Positions 7,129-14,797 of a DNA stretch of 26,624 bases are shown here, piece after piece. Both the position numbers and the translations under genes were made by a program. Source of the stretch: JBDSWU01 sp038230395 (GTDB lineage: Bacteria > Patescibacteriota > Saccharimonadia > Saccharimonadales > UBA4665); NCBI GenBank assembly GCA_038230395.1, contig JBBRNI010000010.1, forward strand, positions 1 through 26,624, in the 5' to 3' direction. Position 1 is the stretch's first letter; every line of letters starts with the position of its first letter. A model generated the notes under the pieces. It was not told where the DNA came from. It searched no databases and saw only the letters and a list, made by a program, of their open reading frames with translations.

Positions 7129-8301
7129 GTGTTTCGGAGTAACTTTTTATCAAGTGATCAGGCTCGCGAACTAGCTGACCAACACGGCACCCCGTTGTTC
7201 GTGTATTCGAAGTCGGTATTGCAAGCCCAGGCTCAAGCTTTGCTTGCGGTACCAGCGCCATTTGGCTTCACAGCCCGCTACGCCATGAAAGCCAATTCGC
7301 ATCCCGGCGTACTGCGCGTTTTACAAGAGCAGGGCATTAACATCGACGCCAGCTCAGGTTATGAAGCCGAAAAAGCCCTAAACCTATGCTTCAAACCTGA
7401 GCAGATTTTGCTGACTAGTCAGCAATTAGCTAACAACCTCAAACAACTAGTGGAGCAGGGCGTGCAGTTCAATGCCACTAGTCTGCATCAGTTAGAAAGC
7501 TACGGCCAAATATTTGCTGGTACTAATATTAGTGTGCGGATCAACCCGGGAATTGGTTCTGGTCACTCCGCCAAAACCAATGTTGGTGGTGTAACCAGTA
7601 GTTTTGGTATTTGGCATGAATATATTCCCAAAATCCACGAAATCTGCCGGCAATACAACCTAAAAGTTACGCGTATGCATACTCACATTGGCTCCGGCAC
7701 TGATCCAGTGATCTGGCAAGAATCGACCAAAGTGAGCCTGGAGCTCATCAAGCAATTTCCAGATGCTACAATTATTAACCTCGGTGGTGGCTTCAAAGTC
7801 GGCCGTCTCGACGATGAACACAGCACTGATATGGGCGTAGTTGGGCAAGCAATATCAAAGGAGCTCAGTCGCTTTGAAGGCGAGACTGGCAGGCAACTAC
7901 ACCTGGAGCTTGAGCCAGGTACATTTATGGTAGCTAACGCCGGTGTTCTCATCGCCCGAGTGGATGATGTTGTTGATACTGGCTCCCAGGGCTTTAAGTT
8001 CCTTAAACTCGACACCGGGATGAACGACATCCTGCGCCCGAGCTTGTACGGCGCCCAGCACCCGATAGCGGTGCTTAGTACCAGTACTGAGCAAGTTGAT
8101 TACGTCGTTGTAGGCCACAACTGTGAATCCGGTGATTTACTTACACCGGACCCTGGTGAACCTGAGGTACTGGGCCCGCGCACGCTCAATAGCTCCAGCA
8201 TCGGCGACCTAGTTCTCATCGGCGGTACCGGCGCCTACTGTGCCAGCATGGCAGCCCACGGCTACAATAGCTACCCTAGCGCCAGTGAAATTGTTATATA
8301 A
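7129..8301 (+). CDS. lysA: Diaminopimelate decarboxylase (PLP fold III)
   Basis: The 390-residue product is a fold-III (alanine racemase-like) PLP decarboxylase. The PLP lysine is Lys54 in YAMKANSH; His186 lies in HTHIGSGTD; the glycine loop is NLGGGFKVG; ELEPGTFMVANAGVL and CESGD with Cys332 are typical of LysA; the GAYCASMAAHGYN segment carries the C-terminal PLP/substrate tyrosine region. It should convert meso-diaminopimelate to L-lysine in the cytoplasm. The start is GTG 7129, 3 nt after the lysS stop, so the pair is an operon linking lysine supply to lysine charging. No other DAP-pathway gene is in the window. A related decarboxylase acting on ornithine, arginine or carboxynorspermidine is less likely, given CESGD and the context. 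Confidence 0.85.
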   Translation: MFRSNFLSSDQARELADQHGTPLFVYSKSVLQAQAQALLAVPAPFGFTARYAMKANSHPGVLRVLQEQGINIDASSGYEAEKALNLCFKPEQILLTSQQLANNLKQLVEQGVQFNATSLHQLESYGQIFAGTNISVRINPGIGSGHSAKTNVGGVTSSFGIWHEYIPKIHEICRQYNLKVTRMHTHIGSGTDPVIWQESTKVSLELIKQFPDATIINLGGGFKVGRLDDEHSTDMGVVGQAISKELSRFEGETGRQLHLELEPGTFMVANAGVLIARVDDVVDTGSQGFKFLKLDTGMNDILRPSLYGAQHPIAVLSTSTEQVDYVVVGHNCESGDLLTPDPGEPEVLGPRTLNSSSIGDLVLIGGTGAYCASMAAHGYNSYPSASEIVI

Positions 8302-8329
8302 ATCACCTTTTCTTATGGTTAAAAAGTAG

Positions 8330-8335
8330 TACAGT
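8330..8335 (+). promoter_or_regulatory. Possible -10 for the 144-residue protein gene
   Basis: TACAGT lies 26 nt before the ATG at 8362. No Shine-Dalgarno sequence is evident in the short leader. Confidence 0.3.
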
Positions 8336-8361
8336 AAGTATAAGTTAGTGCAAAGACAAAT

Positions 8362-8796
8362 ATGGCAGGCGAACTTATACTACCCCCAACCGGCAATGAC
8401 TTGATTGATAGTTTACGAGGTTTACAGCTCGTGGCTGATCAAATCGACGATCCTGATCGCAAGATCGCTCATATTAAGACAGCGATCAGTGTCATCGCTG
8501 CCGGGCAATTAATCGGTAAGCAAATGATGGTGGAAGCTGCTACTATCTTCGCGCGTGACCCTGATCATGACCCCAACGAGCGAATTCTATTTAGGGAAGG
8601 CATGCTATTTATAGCTAGCCTGAGCGTCTTTAGCTATATGCTCGATCAGGATATTCCCGTCGACTCGTTGACGCTGCAGTTCGTATCACCCGATGTCCTA
8701 GGCGTCATGCCTGAAGAAGCACCAAACTTTAAGGCTTTAACCTTTCAAGTACCTATTTTGTCTATTGATAGTTGTATGCTGGCCGAAGTGGCATAA
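8362..8796 (+). CDS. Uncharacterised 144-residue acidic protein
   Basis: I do not recognise this protein. It is acidic, has no signal peptide, and looks mainly helical over its first two thirds (SLRGLQLVADQIDDPDRK; AVISVIAAGQ-like hydrophobic stretch; a DPDHDPNER turn), with a more beta-like C-terminus. A moderately hydrophobic segment near residues 78-95 (MLFIASLSVFSYML) is probably buried core rather than a membrane anchor. It starts 60 bp after lysA and ends 42 bp before the zincin gene, which has its own promoter. Codon pattern and length suggest a real gene. Its function is unknown. Confidence 0.7.
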   Translation: MAGELILPPTGNDLIDSLRGLQLVADQIDDPDRKIAHIKTAISVIAAGQLIGKQMMVEAATIFARDPDHDPNERILFREGMLFIASLSVFSYMLDQDIPVDSLTLQFVSPDVLGVMPEEAPNFKALTFQVPILSIDSCMLAEVA

Positions 8797-8823
8797 AATC
8801 AGTTTAAATTCCATTACTATACA

Positions 8824-8832
8824 TGGTATAGT
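8824..8832 (+). promoter_or_regulatory. Zincin gene promoter, extended -10
   Basis: TGG plus TATAGT (8827-8832) ends exactly 6 nt before ATG 8839, which would make the A of ATG the +1 nucleotide. Confidence 0.55.
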
Positions 8833-8838
8833 GTAAAA

Positions 8839-9207
8839 ATGATAGAAGTAAGCGATGAACGATTTCAAGAACTGATTGATGAAGCGCTCGGTGAATTACC
8901 TGGCGAGCATGCTAAGAGTATACAAAACGTGGCGATTATATATGCTGATGTCCCAACCGACGAGCAACGAGTCAAGCTTGAACTCCGTAATGACCAGACA
9001 CTACTAGGCCTGTATGAGGGCCGGCCACTGACGCAGCGTCAGGGTTTGACTCATGTTTTTCCTGATAAAATCACGCTCTTCAAGTGGCCGCTGGCTAGTC
9101 ATGCCACTACAGAATCTGAGCTCAAAGAGGGTATCAAACACACTTTGTGGCACGAAATCGCCCATTATTACGGGCTTGACCACGCTCAAATTGCCGCCAA
9201 AGAATAG
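8839..9207 (+). CDS. Minimal metallopeptidase-like zincin (DUF1025/PF06262 type)
   Basis: This is a 122-residue cytoplasmic protein. Near the C-terminus it has HTLWHEIAHYYGLDH: the zinc motif HExxH is at residues 105-109, followed by the third ligand His115 (HExxHxxxxxH, the metzincin-like spacing). This arrangement in a ~120-residue acidic protein is typical of the PF06262 minimal zincins found in Actinobacteria, Patescibacteria and others. Their substrates are unknown. The upstream TATAGT makes the transcript leaderless at ATG 8839. The following DUF427 gene has its own -10. Confidence 0.85.
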   Translation: MIEVSDERFQELIDEALGELPGEHAKSIQNVAIIYADVPTDEQRVKLELRNDQTLLGLYEGRPLTQRQGLTHVFPDKITLFKWPLASHATTESELKEGIKHTLWHEIAHYYGLDHAQIAAKE

Positions 9208-9213
9208 GCGTTG

Positions 9214-9219
9214 TATAAT
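9214..9219 (+). promoter_or_regulatory. -10 element for DUF427-msrA
   Basis: TATAAT lies 40 nt before ATG 9260. The leader carries a GAGGAG ribosome binding site near 9246-9251. Confidence 0.5.
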
Positions 9220-9259
9220 GAGTGTAGTAAGGTCTATCTAAATATGAGGAGCTGCACCT

Positions 9260-9562
9260 ATGAAAGCAATTTGGAACGACCAAGTCATCGCAGAAGCCGC
9301 CAAAGACGACTTAATTTACATTGAACAAAACTGGTATTTTCCACCAACAAGCGTAAATATGGAGTTTTTGCAAAAAAGTGACACGCCATATACCTGCCCA
9401 TGGAAGGGTGTTTGCCAATATTTTAACGTCGGTCAAGGCGACACCTGGAGCCAAGACGTAGCCTGGAGCTACCCAGAACCCAAACCCAGCTCTCTAGATA
9501 TCGTCAAAAAAGACTACGCCAATTACGTCGCTTTCTACCGCGATGTACAGGTGAGCGAATAA
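9260..9562 (+). CDS. DUF427 domain protein
   Basis: The 100-residue product is a single DUF427 domain: an N-terminal KAIWNDQVIAEA strand pair, IEQNWYFPPTSVNMEFL, the conserved TPYTCPWKGVCQYFNV segment and a C-terminal AWSYPEP motif, then a tail ending in VAFYRDVQVSE. Such domains form small barrel-like soluble proteins of unknown biochemical function, widespread in bacteria and fungi. The two Cys in TCPWKGVC are typical. The stop codon overlaps the msrA ATG by one base (TAATG), so the two proteins are translationally coupled; this may hint at a redox-related role, but that is inference only. Confidence 0.88.
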   Translation: MKAIWNDQVIAEAAKDDLIYIEQNWYFPPTSVNMEFLQKSDTPYTCPWKGVCQYFNVGQGDTWSQDVAWSYPEPKPSSLDIVKKDYANYVAFYRDVQVSE

Positions 9563-10089
9563 TGGAATTAGCGACTGTAGGCGGCGGCTGCTATTGGTGC
9601 CTTGAGGCTATCTACCAACGGGTAATTGGCGTTGATAGTGTTATGTCTGGTTACAGTGGGGGTCATGTCGATAACCCAACGACTGACCGAGTTTATATGG
9701 GTGATACTGGCCATGCCGAAGTTGTTCAAGTCAGCTTCGATCCGTCAATAATAAGTTTTAAAGAACTGCTGGAAATATTTTTTGTGATGCACGATCCTAC
9801 TACGCTCAATCGTCAAGATTATGATAGAGGTGACGAGTACCGGTCTATCATTCTGTATCATTCCGATGATCAGAGAGTGATCGCCGAAGACCTAGCAGCC
9901 ACCTTTGCTGCTCCGCTGTATGCTGACCCTATTGTGACACAAATCGTACCTTTTGAAGCTTTCTGGGTTGCCGACGAATACATGCAAGACTTCTACGAAA
10001 AAAACCCTCGTGTGGGTTATTGCATGGCTATTATCGACCCCAAAATCCAAAAGCTACGCCAGAAATTTGCAGCTAAACTTAAGCCCTAG
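9562..10089 (+). CDS. msrA: Peptide methionine-(S)-sulfoxide reductase
   Basis: At 175 residues this is the usual MsrA length. The catalytic motif is GGGCYWCLEA with nucleophile Cys10; the common form is GCFWC. SGYSGGHVDNPTT, GHAEVVQVSFDP, DPTTLNRQDYDRGDEYRS and the AEDYMQ-like ADEYMQDFYEKNP stretch all follow the family order. It reduces S-methionine sulfoxide in oxidised proteins using thioredoxin. A resolving cysteine may be Cys13 or the Cys in the VGYCMA segment near the C-terminus. It overlaps the DUF427 stop by one base. No msrB is nearby. Confidence 0.95.
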   Translation: MELATVGGGCYWCLEAIYQRVIGVDSVMSGYSGGHVDNPTTDRVYMGDTGHAEVVQVSFDPSIISFKELLEIFFVMHDPTTLNRQDYDRGDEYRSIILYHSDDQRVIAEDLAATFAAPLYADPIVTQIVPFEAFWVADEYMQDFYEKNPRVGYCMAIIDPKIQKLRQKFAAKLKP

Positions 10090-10124
10090 ACCTCTCAGGG
10101 GTATTCAGAGGCGGCGAAGTCTAT

Positions 10125-10130
10125 TACACT
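10125..10130 (+). promoter_or_regulatory. HAD phosphatase gene -10 element
   Basis: TACACT ends 6 nt before ATG 10137; no Shine-Dalgarno sequence is present, so the mRNA is predicted to be leaderless. Confidence 0.45.
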
Positions 10131-10136
10131 GGTAAC

Positions 10137-10757
10137 ATGTCGACGATAATTTTTGATTTCGATGGGACAATTGCCGATAGTTTTGACTATGTGCTCGACT
10201 TTTTGACTGGTCAAGCCGGCTTGCAATTGTTAGTTGGTACCGAGCGCCAAGCGCTTCGTAAATTGTCGATGATAACCATGGCCCGAGACCTTGGCCATTC
10301 TCGGTGGCGCCTGCCACTGTTATTTATAAAAGGCAAGCGTGTGATGGGTCAAGCCATTGAAAACGTCGAACCATTTGAGGGCATGCCAGAAGTAATTCGT
10401 AAACTACACGCTGAGGGGCACGAGCTATTTATTGTCAGTAGTAATAATTTGGCGAATGTAAGAGCTTTTTTGCATAGACATCAGCTGCATGAATACTTTT
10501 TAGAAATTTATGGTGGTGTGGGCCTATTTGGCAAGGCACCAGCACTTCGTAAACTGTTGCGGGAACAACAGTTATTGCTTGAGGATAGTTTGTATATTGG
10601 TGATGAACTGCGCGATATCGAAGCTGCTCGGTCCGTCGGAATGCGTAGTATTGGCGTATTATGGGGGTTCGCGACCACCTCAGGTATTAAGGGTCAAAAG
10701 CCCACTGCGATAGCCGAAATCCCAGAAGACATAATTAAAATTATTGAGGAATTATAG
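10137..10757 (+). CDS. HAD-superfamily hydrolase (phosphoglycolate phosphatase-like)
   Basis: This 206-residue cytoplasmic phosphatase has HAD motif I DFDGT with Asp7 as nucleophile and Asp9 as acid/base, an alpha-helical cap at about residues 15-85, motif II FIVSSNN, motif III lysine in FGKAPALRKLL, and motif IV YIGDELRDIEAA. The layout matches the PGP/GPH-type subfamily with a helical cap. Substrate specificity cannot be read from sequence; candidates include phosphoglycolate, pyrophosphate and nucleotide monophosphates. It is followed 3 nt later by the RNA methyltransferase gene, so it heads a small operon. Confidence 0.88.
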   Translation: MSTIIFDFDGTIADSFDYVLDFLTGQAGLQLLVGTERQALRKLSMITMARDLGHSRWRLPLLFIKGKRVMGQAIENVEPFEGMPEVIRKLHAEGHELFIVSSNNLANVRAFLHRHQLHEYFLEIYGGVGLFGKAPALRKLLREQQLLLEDSLYIGDELRDIEAARSVGMRSIGVLWGFATTSGIKGQKPTAIAEIPEDIIKIIEEL

Positions 10758-10760
10758 CCA

Positions 10761-12014
10761 ATGGAAGAAGTAATAATCAGCAAAATGGTCCATGGTGGGC
10801 AAGGGCTTGGTGAATTACCTGAAGGTCTCAAAGTATTCGTTTGGAACGCCTTGCCAGGCGAAAAAGTTAAGATCCGTATCATAAAAGAGAAGCGATCTTA
10901 CGCCGAAGCCATTGCCGAGCAGATCATAGCCGCGTCGCCTAACCGTATCGCCGCCGAAGAATCTAACTATTTATCAACATCTCCTTGGCAGATAGTAAAC
11001 TATGCTGCAGAAAATGAATACAAAAAAGATATAGTGACAGAATTATTTGCCGGCGCCAAGGTTGTGTTGCCAGCTTTGCAAGATGTTGTCCACGACGAGC
11101 GCCAGTGGAATTACCGCAACAAGATGGAATATTCGTTTTGGGGTGATGACGAAGGCTTGCACCTAGCATTACACCAGCGTGGCACTCACGGCAAACAAAT
11201 TGTTAGTGGTAGTAAGCTGGCGCACCCTGCCATCGATGCTGGAGCTAACGCCGTACTTGAACAGCTGAATGAGCTGAATGCTAGAGCTGGTGATCTTAAA
11301 ACCATTATCGTGCGCTGTAATCAAAAGGGCGAAGCGGTGGCGGCGCTGTACACCAAGCTCACAAAATTCAGCCGTCTAGAATTGCCAAAAGGCCTCAAAG
11401 GTCTTCGCGTTTATCACTCCAACCCCAAGAGCCCAGCGTCGGTGCCTACCGAGCTGATTTATGAAGTCGGCAACACAACGCTCACTGATGAGCTACTTGG
11501 CCAAACCTTCCATTATGATGTAGATTCGTTCTTTCAGGTTAATCCGCCTGTCTTTGAGATGGCCCTGGCCGCAATCAAAGAGCACATTAGCGAACCGGCC
11601 ATCACCGATATGTACGCAGGGGTTGGCACCATTGGCCTATCCGTCGCCTCAGCGGCAGTTGACCTTATAGAGCTTGACGCGGCTACCGCCCATATGGCCG
11701 CCGAAAATGCTTCACTGAGCCGCCTTGATACTACCGTCGTCGAAGCCTCTAGCGAGAAATCACTGGACTTCATTAGCGGTGTTCAGCCGGTCATTTTTGA
11801 CCCACCACGGGCCGGCCTGCACGACAAAGTCGTTGACCAAGTGTTAGCCATGCTACCACCCAAGGTCATCTACCTCAGCTGTAACCCAGCCACCCAAGCC
11901 CGCGACCTAGCTAAGCTCCAAGACAATTACGTGGTCGTCGATTTCCAAATATACAACTTCTTCCCCCGTACCCCCCACATCGAAACCCTGGCCATTTTGG
12001 AGCTCAAAAAGTAG
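10761..12014 (+). CDS. TrmA/RlmD-family RNA (uracil-5-)-methyltransferase
   Basis: This 417-residue enzyme methylates C5 of a uridine in rRNA or tRNA using SAM. It has an N-terminal TRAM RNA-binding domain (GGQGLGELPEGLKVFVWNALPGEKV), a central region, the family segment FFQVNPPVFEMAL, the SAM loop DMYAGVGTIGLSVAS, FDPPRAGL, and the catalytic cysteine Cys374 in YLSCNPATQARDL. In RlmD-type members four cysteines hold a 4Fe-4S cluster after TRAM; here that region reads NYLSTSPWQIVNYAAENEYK with no cysteines, so the cluster is absent. It follows the HAD gene by 3 nt and abuts the nuclease gene with no spacing. Whether the target is 23S U747/U1939 or tRNA U54 is not decided. Confidence 0.9.
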   Translation: MEEVIISKMVHGGQGLGELPEGLKVFVWNALPGEKVKIRIIKEKRSYAEAIAEQIIAASPNRIAAEESNYLSTSPWQIVNYAAENEYKKDIVTELFAGAKVVLPALQDVVHDERQWNYRNKMEYSFWGDDEGLHLALHQRGTHGKQIVSGSKLAHPAIDAGANAVLEQLNELNARAGDLKTIIVRCNQKGEAVAALYTKLTKFSRLELPKGLKGLRVYHSNPKSPASVPTELIYEVGNTTLTDELLGQTFHYDVDSFFQVNPPVFEMALAAIKEHISEPAITDMYAGVGTIGLSVASAAVDLIELDAATAHMAAENASLSRLDTTVVEASSEKSLDFISGVQPVIFDPPRAGLHDKVVDQVLAMLPPKVIYLSCNPATQARDLAKLQDNYVVVDFQIYNFFPRTPHIETLAILELKK

Positions 12015-12794
12015 ATGGCAAATAACTATTGGAGGGAGCGCAGTCAACCCTATCAACCGGGGCAGGTACCACCGTTTAAGGTGTCTCGCAGCAAAATTGA
12101 GCTGTTCATGCAGTGTCCACGCTGCTTCTGGCTGGATGCACGCAAAAAAATTACTCGCCCTAGTAGTCCGCCGTTCAATATAAATAAAACAATCGATGAG
12201 CTGTTCAAAAAAGAGTTTGATGTTTACCGCCAGCAGGGCAAACCACATCCGTTAATGACTGAATTCAAAGTGGACGCCGTACCATTCCAGCACCCACAAT
12301 TGGATACTTGGCGTGAGAGCTTTGTAGGTGTTGTGGCCATCCACGAACCAACCAACTTGCAGGTCTTTGGCGGCGTAGATGACCTATGGGTTGCCCCCAA
12401 TGGTCAGGTCATAGTTGTCGATTATAAAGCCACCTCAAAAGACAGGGAAGTCAGCATCGATTCGGACTGGCAGATCAGTTATAAGCGTCAGCTGGAAGTC
12501 TACCAATGGTTGCTTCGACGAAATGACCTGAATGTCTCTGACACCGGTTACTTTGTATATGCTAATGGACGTATGGATGTCGATGGCTTCCACGACCGCG
12601 TTGAATTTCGCACAAAAGTTATCGCTTATGAGGGTTCTGACAAGTGGGTCGAACCAACGCTTCTCAAGATGAAAGCTTGTATGGATAACGACGCCATGCC
12701 CCCAATCGGTGATGACATCATGGGCGGGCCATGCTCCTATTGCTCATACGCCCGTGCCCGCACTGAACTTACGCTCGAGCACCTCAAAAAGTAG
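12015..12794 (+). CDS. PD-(D/E)XK nuclease, RecB/Cas4-like, with four conserved-type cysteines
   Basis: The 259-residue product has the RecB/Cas4 nuclease layout: VSRSKIELFMQCPRCFWLDA at the N-terminus, GGVDDLWV with Asp122/123, VIVVDYKAT with Asp136 and Lys138 as the PD-(D/E)XK core, the QLEVYQWLL motif that follows the core, and C-terminal GGPCSYCSYARAR. Cysteines 34, 37, 240 and 243 form a C-x2-C ... C-x2-C set, suggesting an Fe-S cluster as in Cas4/AddB, although the spacing differs from Cas4. The ATG starts on the base after the methyltransferase stop. No CRISPR array, cas gene or helicase is nearby, so a DNA-repair or RNA-linked role is more likely than adaptation. The function is inferred only from fold. 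Confidence 0.82.
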   Translation: MANNYWRERSQPYQPGQVPPFKVSRSKIELFMQCPRCFWLDARKKITRPSSPPFNINKTIDELFKKEFDVYRQQGKPHPLMTEFKVDAVPFQHPQLDTWRESFVGVVAIHEPTNLQVFGGVDDLWVAPNGQVIVVDYKATSKDREVSIDSDWQISYKRQLEVYQWLLRRNDLNVSDTGYFVYANGRMDVDGFHDRVEFRTKVIAYEGSDKWVEPTLLKMKACMDNDAMPPIGDDIMGGPCSYCSYARARTELTLEHLKK

Positions 12795-12800
12795 TATTCT
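12795..12800 (+). promoter_or_regulatory. Alpha/beta hydrolase gene -10 element
   Basis: TATTCT overlaps the end of the nuclease gene and its 3' flank and ends 6 nt before ATG 12807; no ribosome binding site is visible. Confidence 0.4.
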
Positions 12801-12806
12801 ATATCT

Positions 12807-13526
12807 ATGGATGTTGAACTCATAGCAATCAAGGTTGACGATCAAAAAATGTGGAGTACGTTTTATACGCCTAAAAAGCCCGCTCAAAAATTGGCAGCTT
12901 TGTTTGTCCATGGCTGGACTGGAAAACCAAACGAGGCTGCAGCAATGATTTTGGCGCAACACGGTTATTACTGCCTGACTATTAGTTTGCGAGGTCATGG
13001 TAAAAGTGATGGTGATATTAGGACTATTACAACTCAAGATTCGTTCAAGGATGCTCTAGCAGCTTATGATTTTCTCAAAGCAAGGCTGCCTCATGATGTT
13101 GGCATCATTGCGATCGGTAGTAGTTATGGTAGTTATATCAGTGCCTTGTTAAGTGCGCAACGCGAGATCGCCGCCTTGTCACTCAGAGTGCCTGCTAACT
13201 ATGCTGATGGCGACTTAAGCCAACCTAAATGGGGCCACGGTAACGAGGACCCTAAAGTCGCTGCTTGGCGATTGATCCCAATCACTTACGCTGAAAATCA
13301 TGCGTTGAAAGCGGTGCATGACATGAAAGGAGGTGTGCAGATCATTGAGGCTGAAAACGATGAAGTAGTGCCTCATCAAACAGTTTTGAATTATTGCGAC
13401 GCTGTTAGCAATCAAAAATTATTAGACTATCATTACATGAAAACCTGGCCTCATAGCTTAGGTGACGACTCAAGACGTAATCAGAAGTACCAGGAAATAT
13501 TGCTAAATTGGTTATCAAACCAATGA
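12807..13526 (+). CDS. Alpha/beta hydrolase (serine peptidase/esterase-like)
   Basis: This 239-residue soluble hydrolase has the oxyanion segment LFVHGWTGKPNE, the RGHGKSDGD turn common in this fold, the nucleophile elbow GSSYGS with Ser106 (G-x-S-x-G at 104-108), an acid candidate in EAENDEVVP, and a C-terminal His in TWPHSLGDD. The cap is small and there is no signal peptide. The fold is clear, but specificity (dipeptide, ester or lipid) is not. It lies 12 nt after the nuclease gene and 16 nt before serS, and a TATTCT 6 nt before the ATG gives it a likely separate leaderless promoter. Confidence 0.85.
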   Translation: MDVELIAIKVDDQKMWSTFYTPKKPAQKLAALFVHGWTGKPNEAAAMILAQHGYYCLTISLRGHGKSDGDIRTITTQDSFKDALAAYDFLKARLPHDVGIIAIGSSYGSYISALLSAQREIAALSLRVPANYADGDLSQPKWGHGNEDPKVAAWRLIPITYAENHALKAVHDMKGGVQIIEAENDEVVPHQTVLNYCDAVSNQKLLDYHYMKTWPHSLGDDSRRNQKYQEILLNWLSNQ

Positions 13527-13530
13527 TAGG

Positions 13531-13536
13531 TATACT
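13531..13536 (+). promoter_or_regulatory. serS promoter
   Basis: TATACT ends 6 nt before ATG 13543. A weak -35-like TTGGTT lies at 13508-13513 with 17-bp spacing. There is no Shine-Dalgarno sequence. Confidence 0.5.
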
Positions 13537-13542
13537 TTAATA

Positions 13543-14790
13543 ATGTTAGATATCCAGTTTATCCGTGACAACCCTGAATTGGTGCAAACCAAGTCCGAGC
13601 AGAAGGGCTACAAAAATATCGATATTGCTGCGTTGCTGCAGCTTGATAGTGACCGACGGGTGCGGGTGTCGCAGATTGATGAGCTACGTGCTCGACGCAA
13701 TACCCAGGCGCAGGAGCTCAAAGCTGGTCGACCAACCGAAGAGCAAATTACTAACGGCAAAATGCTCAAAGAAGAAGTTGCTGCAGCAGAGGCCGATCTA
13801 GCAATTATTAATGAGAAGTATCAGGTTCTGATGGCAGGCATTCCCAACATTGCCAAAGATGACGTTCCGATCGGCGGCGAAGAACTAAGCATCGAAGTGG
13901 CCCAGTACGGCAGTCGAGACACTGGGGCCGAGGATCATCTTGATTTTATGACAAAGCGTGATTGGGTAGACTTTGAACGTGGCGCCAAGGTCGCCGGTCA
14001 GAAATTTTATTATTTGAAAGGCGACGGTGCTTTACTCGAAAATGCTATAACTCAGTTCGCTTTGCACTTTATTGTGGGCAAGGGGTTTACATTCATGACC
14101 GTGCCGCACATGGTTAATGGTCGAACGGCAACTGGCACTGGCTTTGCTCCACGCTCTGATAAGCAGAGTGATGAATATTTCATCGAAGGCGAGGATTTAT
14201 CTCTGATTGCCACAGCTGAAATGCCACTAACTGGCTATCACGCAGACGAAATTATCGACGAGACCAAGCTACCACTGCTTTACGTCGGCATAAGCCCGTG
14301 TTACCGCAAAGAAGCTGGCGCTGCCGGCAAGCACACTCGTGGCTTGTTTAGGGTTCACCAGTTTAACAAGTTAGAAATGTACGCTTTTACAACCCCCGAA
14401 GCCTCCGAGGAAATGCACGAGCGCATCCGGTCCATCGAGGAAGAACTGTGGCAGACGCTGGGCATCCCTTACCACATCATCAACATTGCTAGTGGCGACC
14501 TGGGCGCACCTGCAGCTAAAAAATATGATCTTGAGTATTGGTCTAAAGTTGACGGTAACTTCCGTGAGTTAACCTCCTGCTCTAACTGTACTGACTTTCA
14601 GGCTCGTAATCTCAATATCCGGGTACGCCGCGCTGACGGTAATGTCGAGATGTTACACACCCTAAATGGCACCGCCGTTTCATTATCAAGATCATTGGTG
14701 GCAGTTGTTGAGCACTACCAGACCGAAGATGGCCTGTTGCGCGTGCCTGCCGTGCTGCAGCCATATATGGGCAACCAAACTCAAATTTAA
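13543..14790 (+). CDS. serS: Seryl-tRNA synthetase
   Basis: This 415-residue class II synthetase starts MLDIQFIRDNPELV, the standard SerRS N-terminus, followed by a long antiparallel coiled coil (about residues 25-100) that grips the tRNA-Ser long variable arm. Motif 2 covers CYRKEAGAAGKHTRGLFRVHQ, and motif 3 is near GTAVSLSRSLVAVVEHYQTEDG; the usual NGSGLAVGR form is here NGTAVSLSR. It charges tRNA-Ser and would also serve tRNA-Sec if present. The transcript appears leaderless. Repeat element B begins 8 nt after the stop codon. Confidence 0.96.
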   Translation: MLDIQFIRDNPELVQTKSEQKGYKNIDIAALLQLDSDRRVRVSQIDELRARRNTQAQELKAGRPTEEQITNGKMLKEEVAAAEADLAIINEKYQVLMAGIPNIAKDDVPIGGEELSIEVAQYGSRDTGAEDHLDFMTKRDWVDFERGAKVAGQKFYYLKGDGALLENAITQFALHFIVGKGFTFMTVPHMVNGRTATGTGFAPRSDKQSDEYFIEGEDLSLIATAEMPLTGYHADEIIDETKLPLLYVGISPCYRKEAGAAGKHTRGLFRVHQFNKLEMYAFTTPEASEEMHERIRSIEEELWQTLGIPYHIINIASGDLGAPAAKKYDLEYWSKVDGNFRELTSCSNCTDFQARNLNIRVRRADGNVEMLHTLNGTAVSLSRSLVAVVEHYQTEDGLLRVPAVLQPYMGNQTQI

Positions 14791-14797
14791 ATACCAT

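Noticed and set aside
12015..12794. Nuclease as part of a CRISPR-Cas locus
   Set aside because: No direct-repeat array with regular spacers and no other cas-like gene exists in the window.
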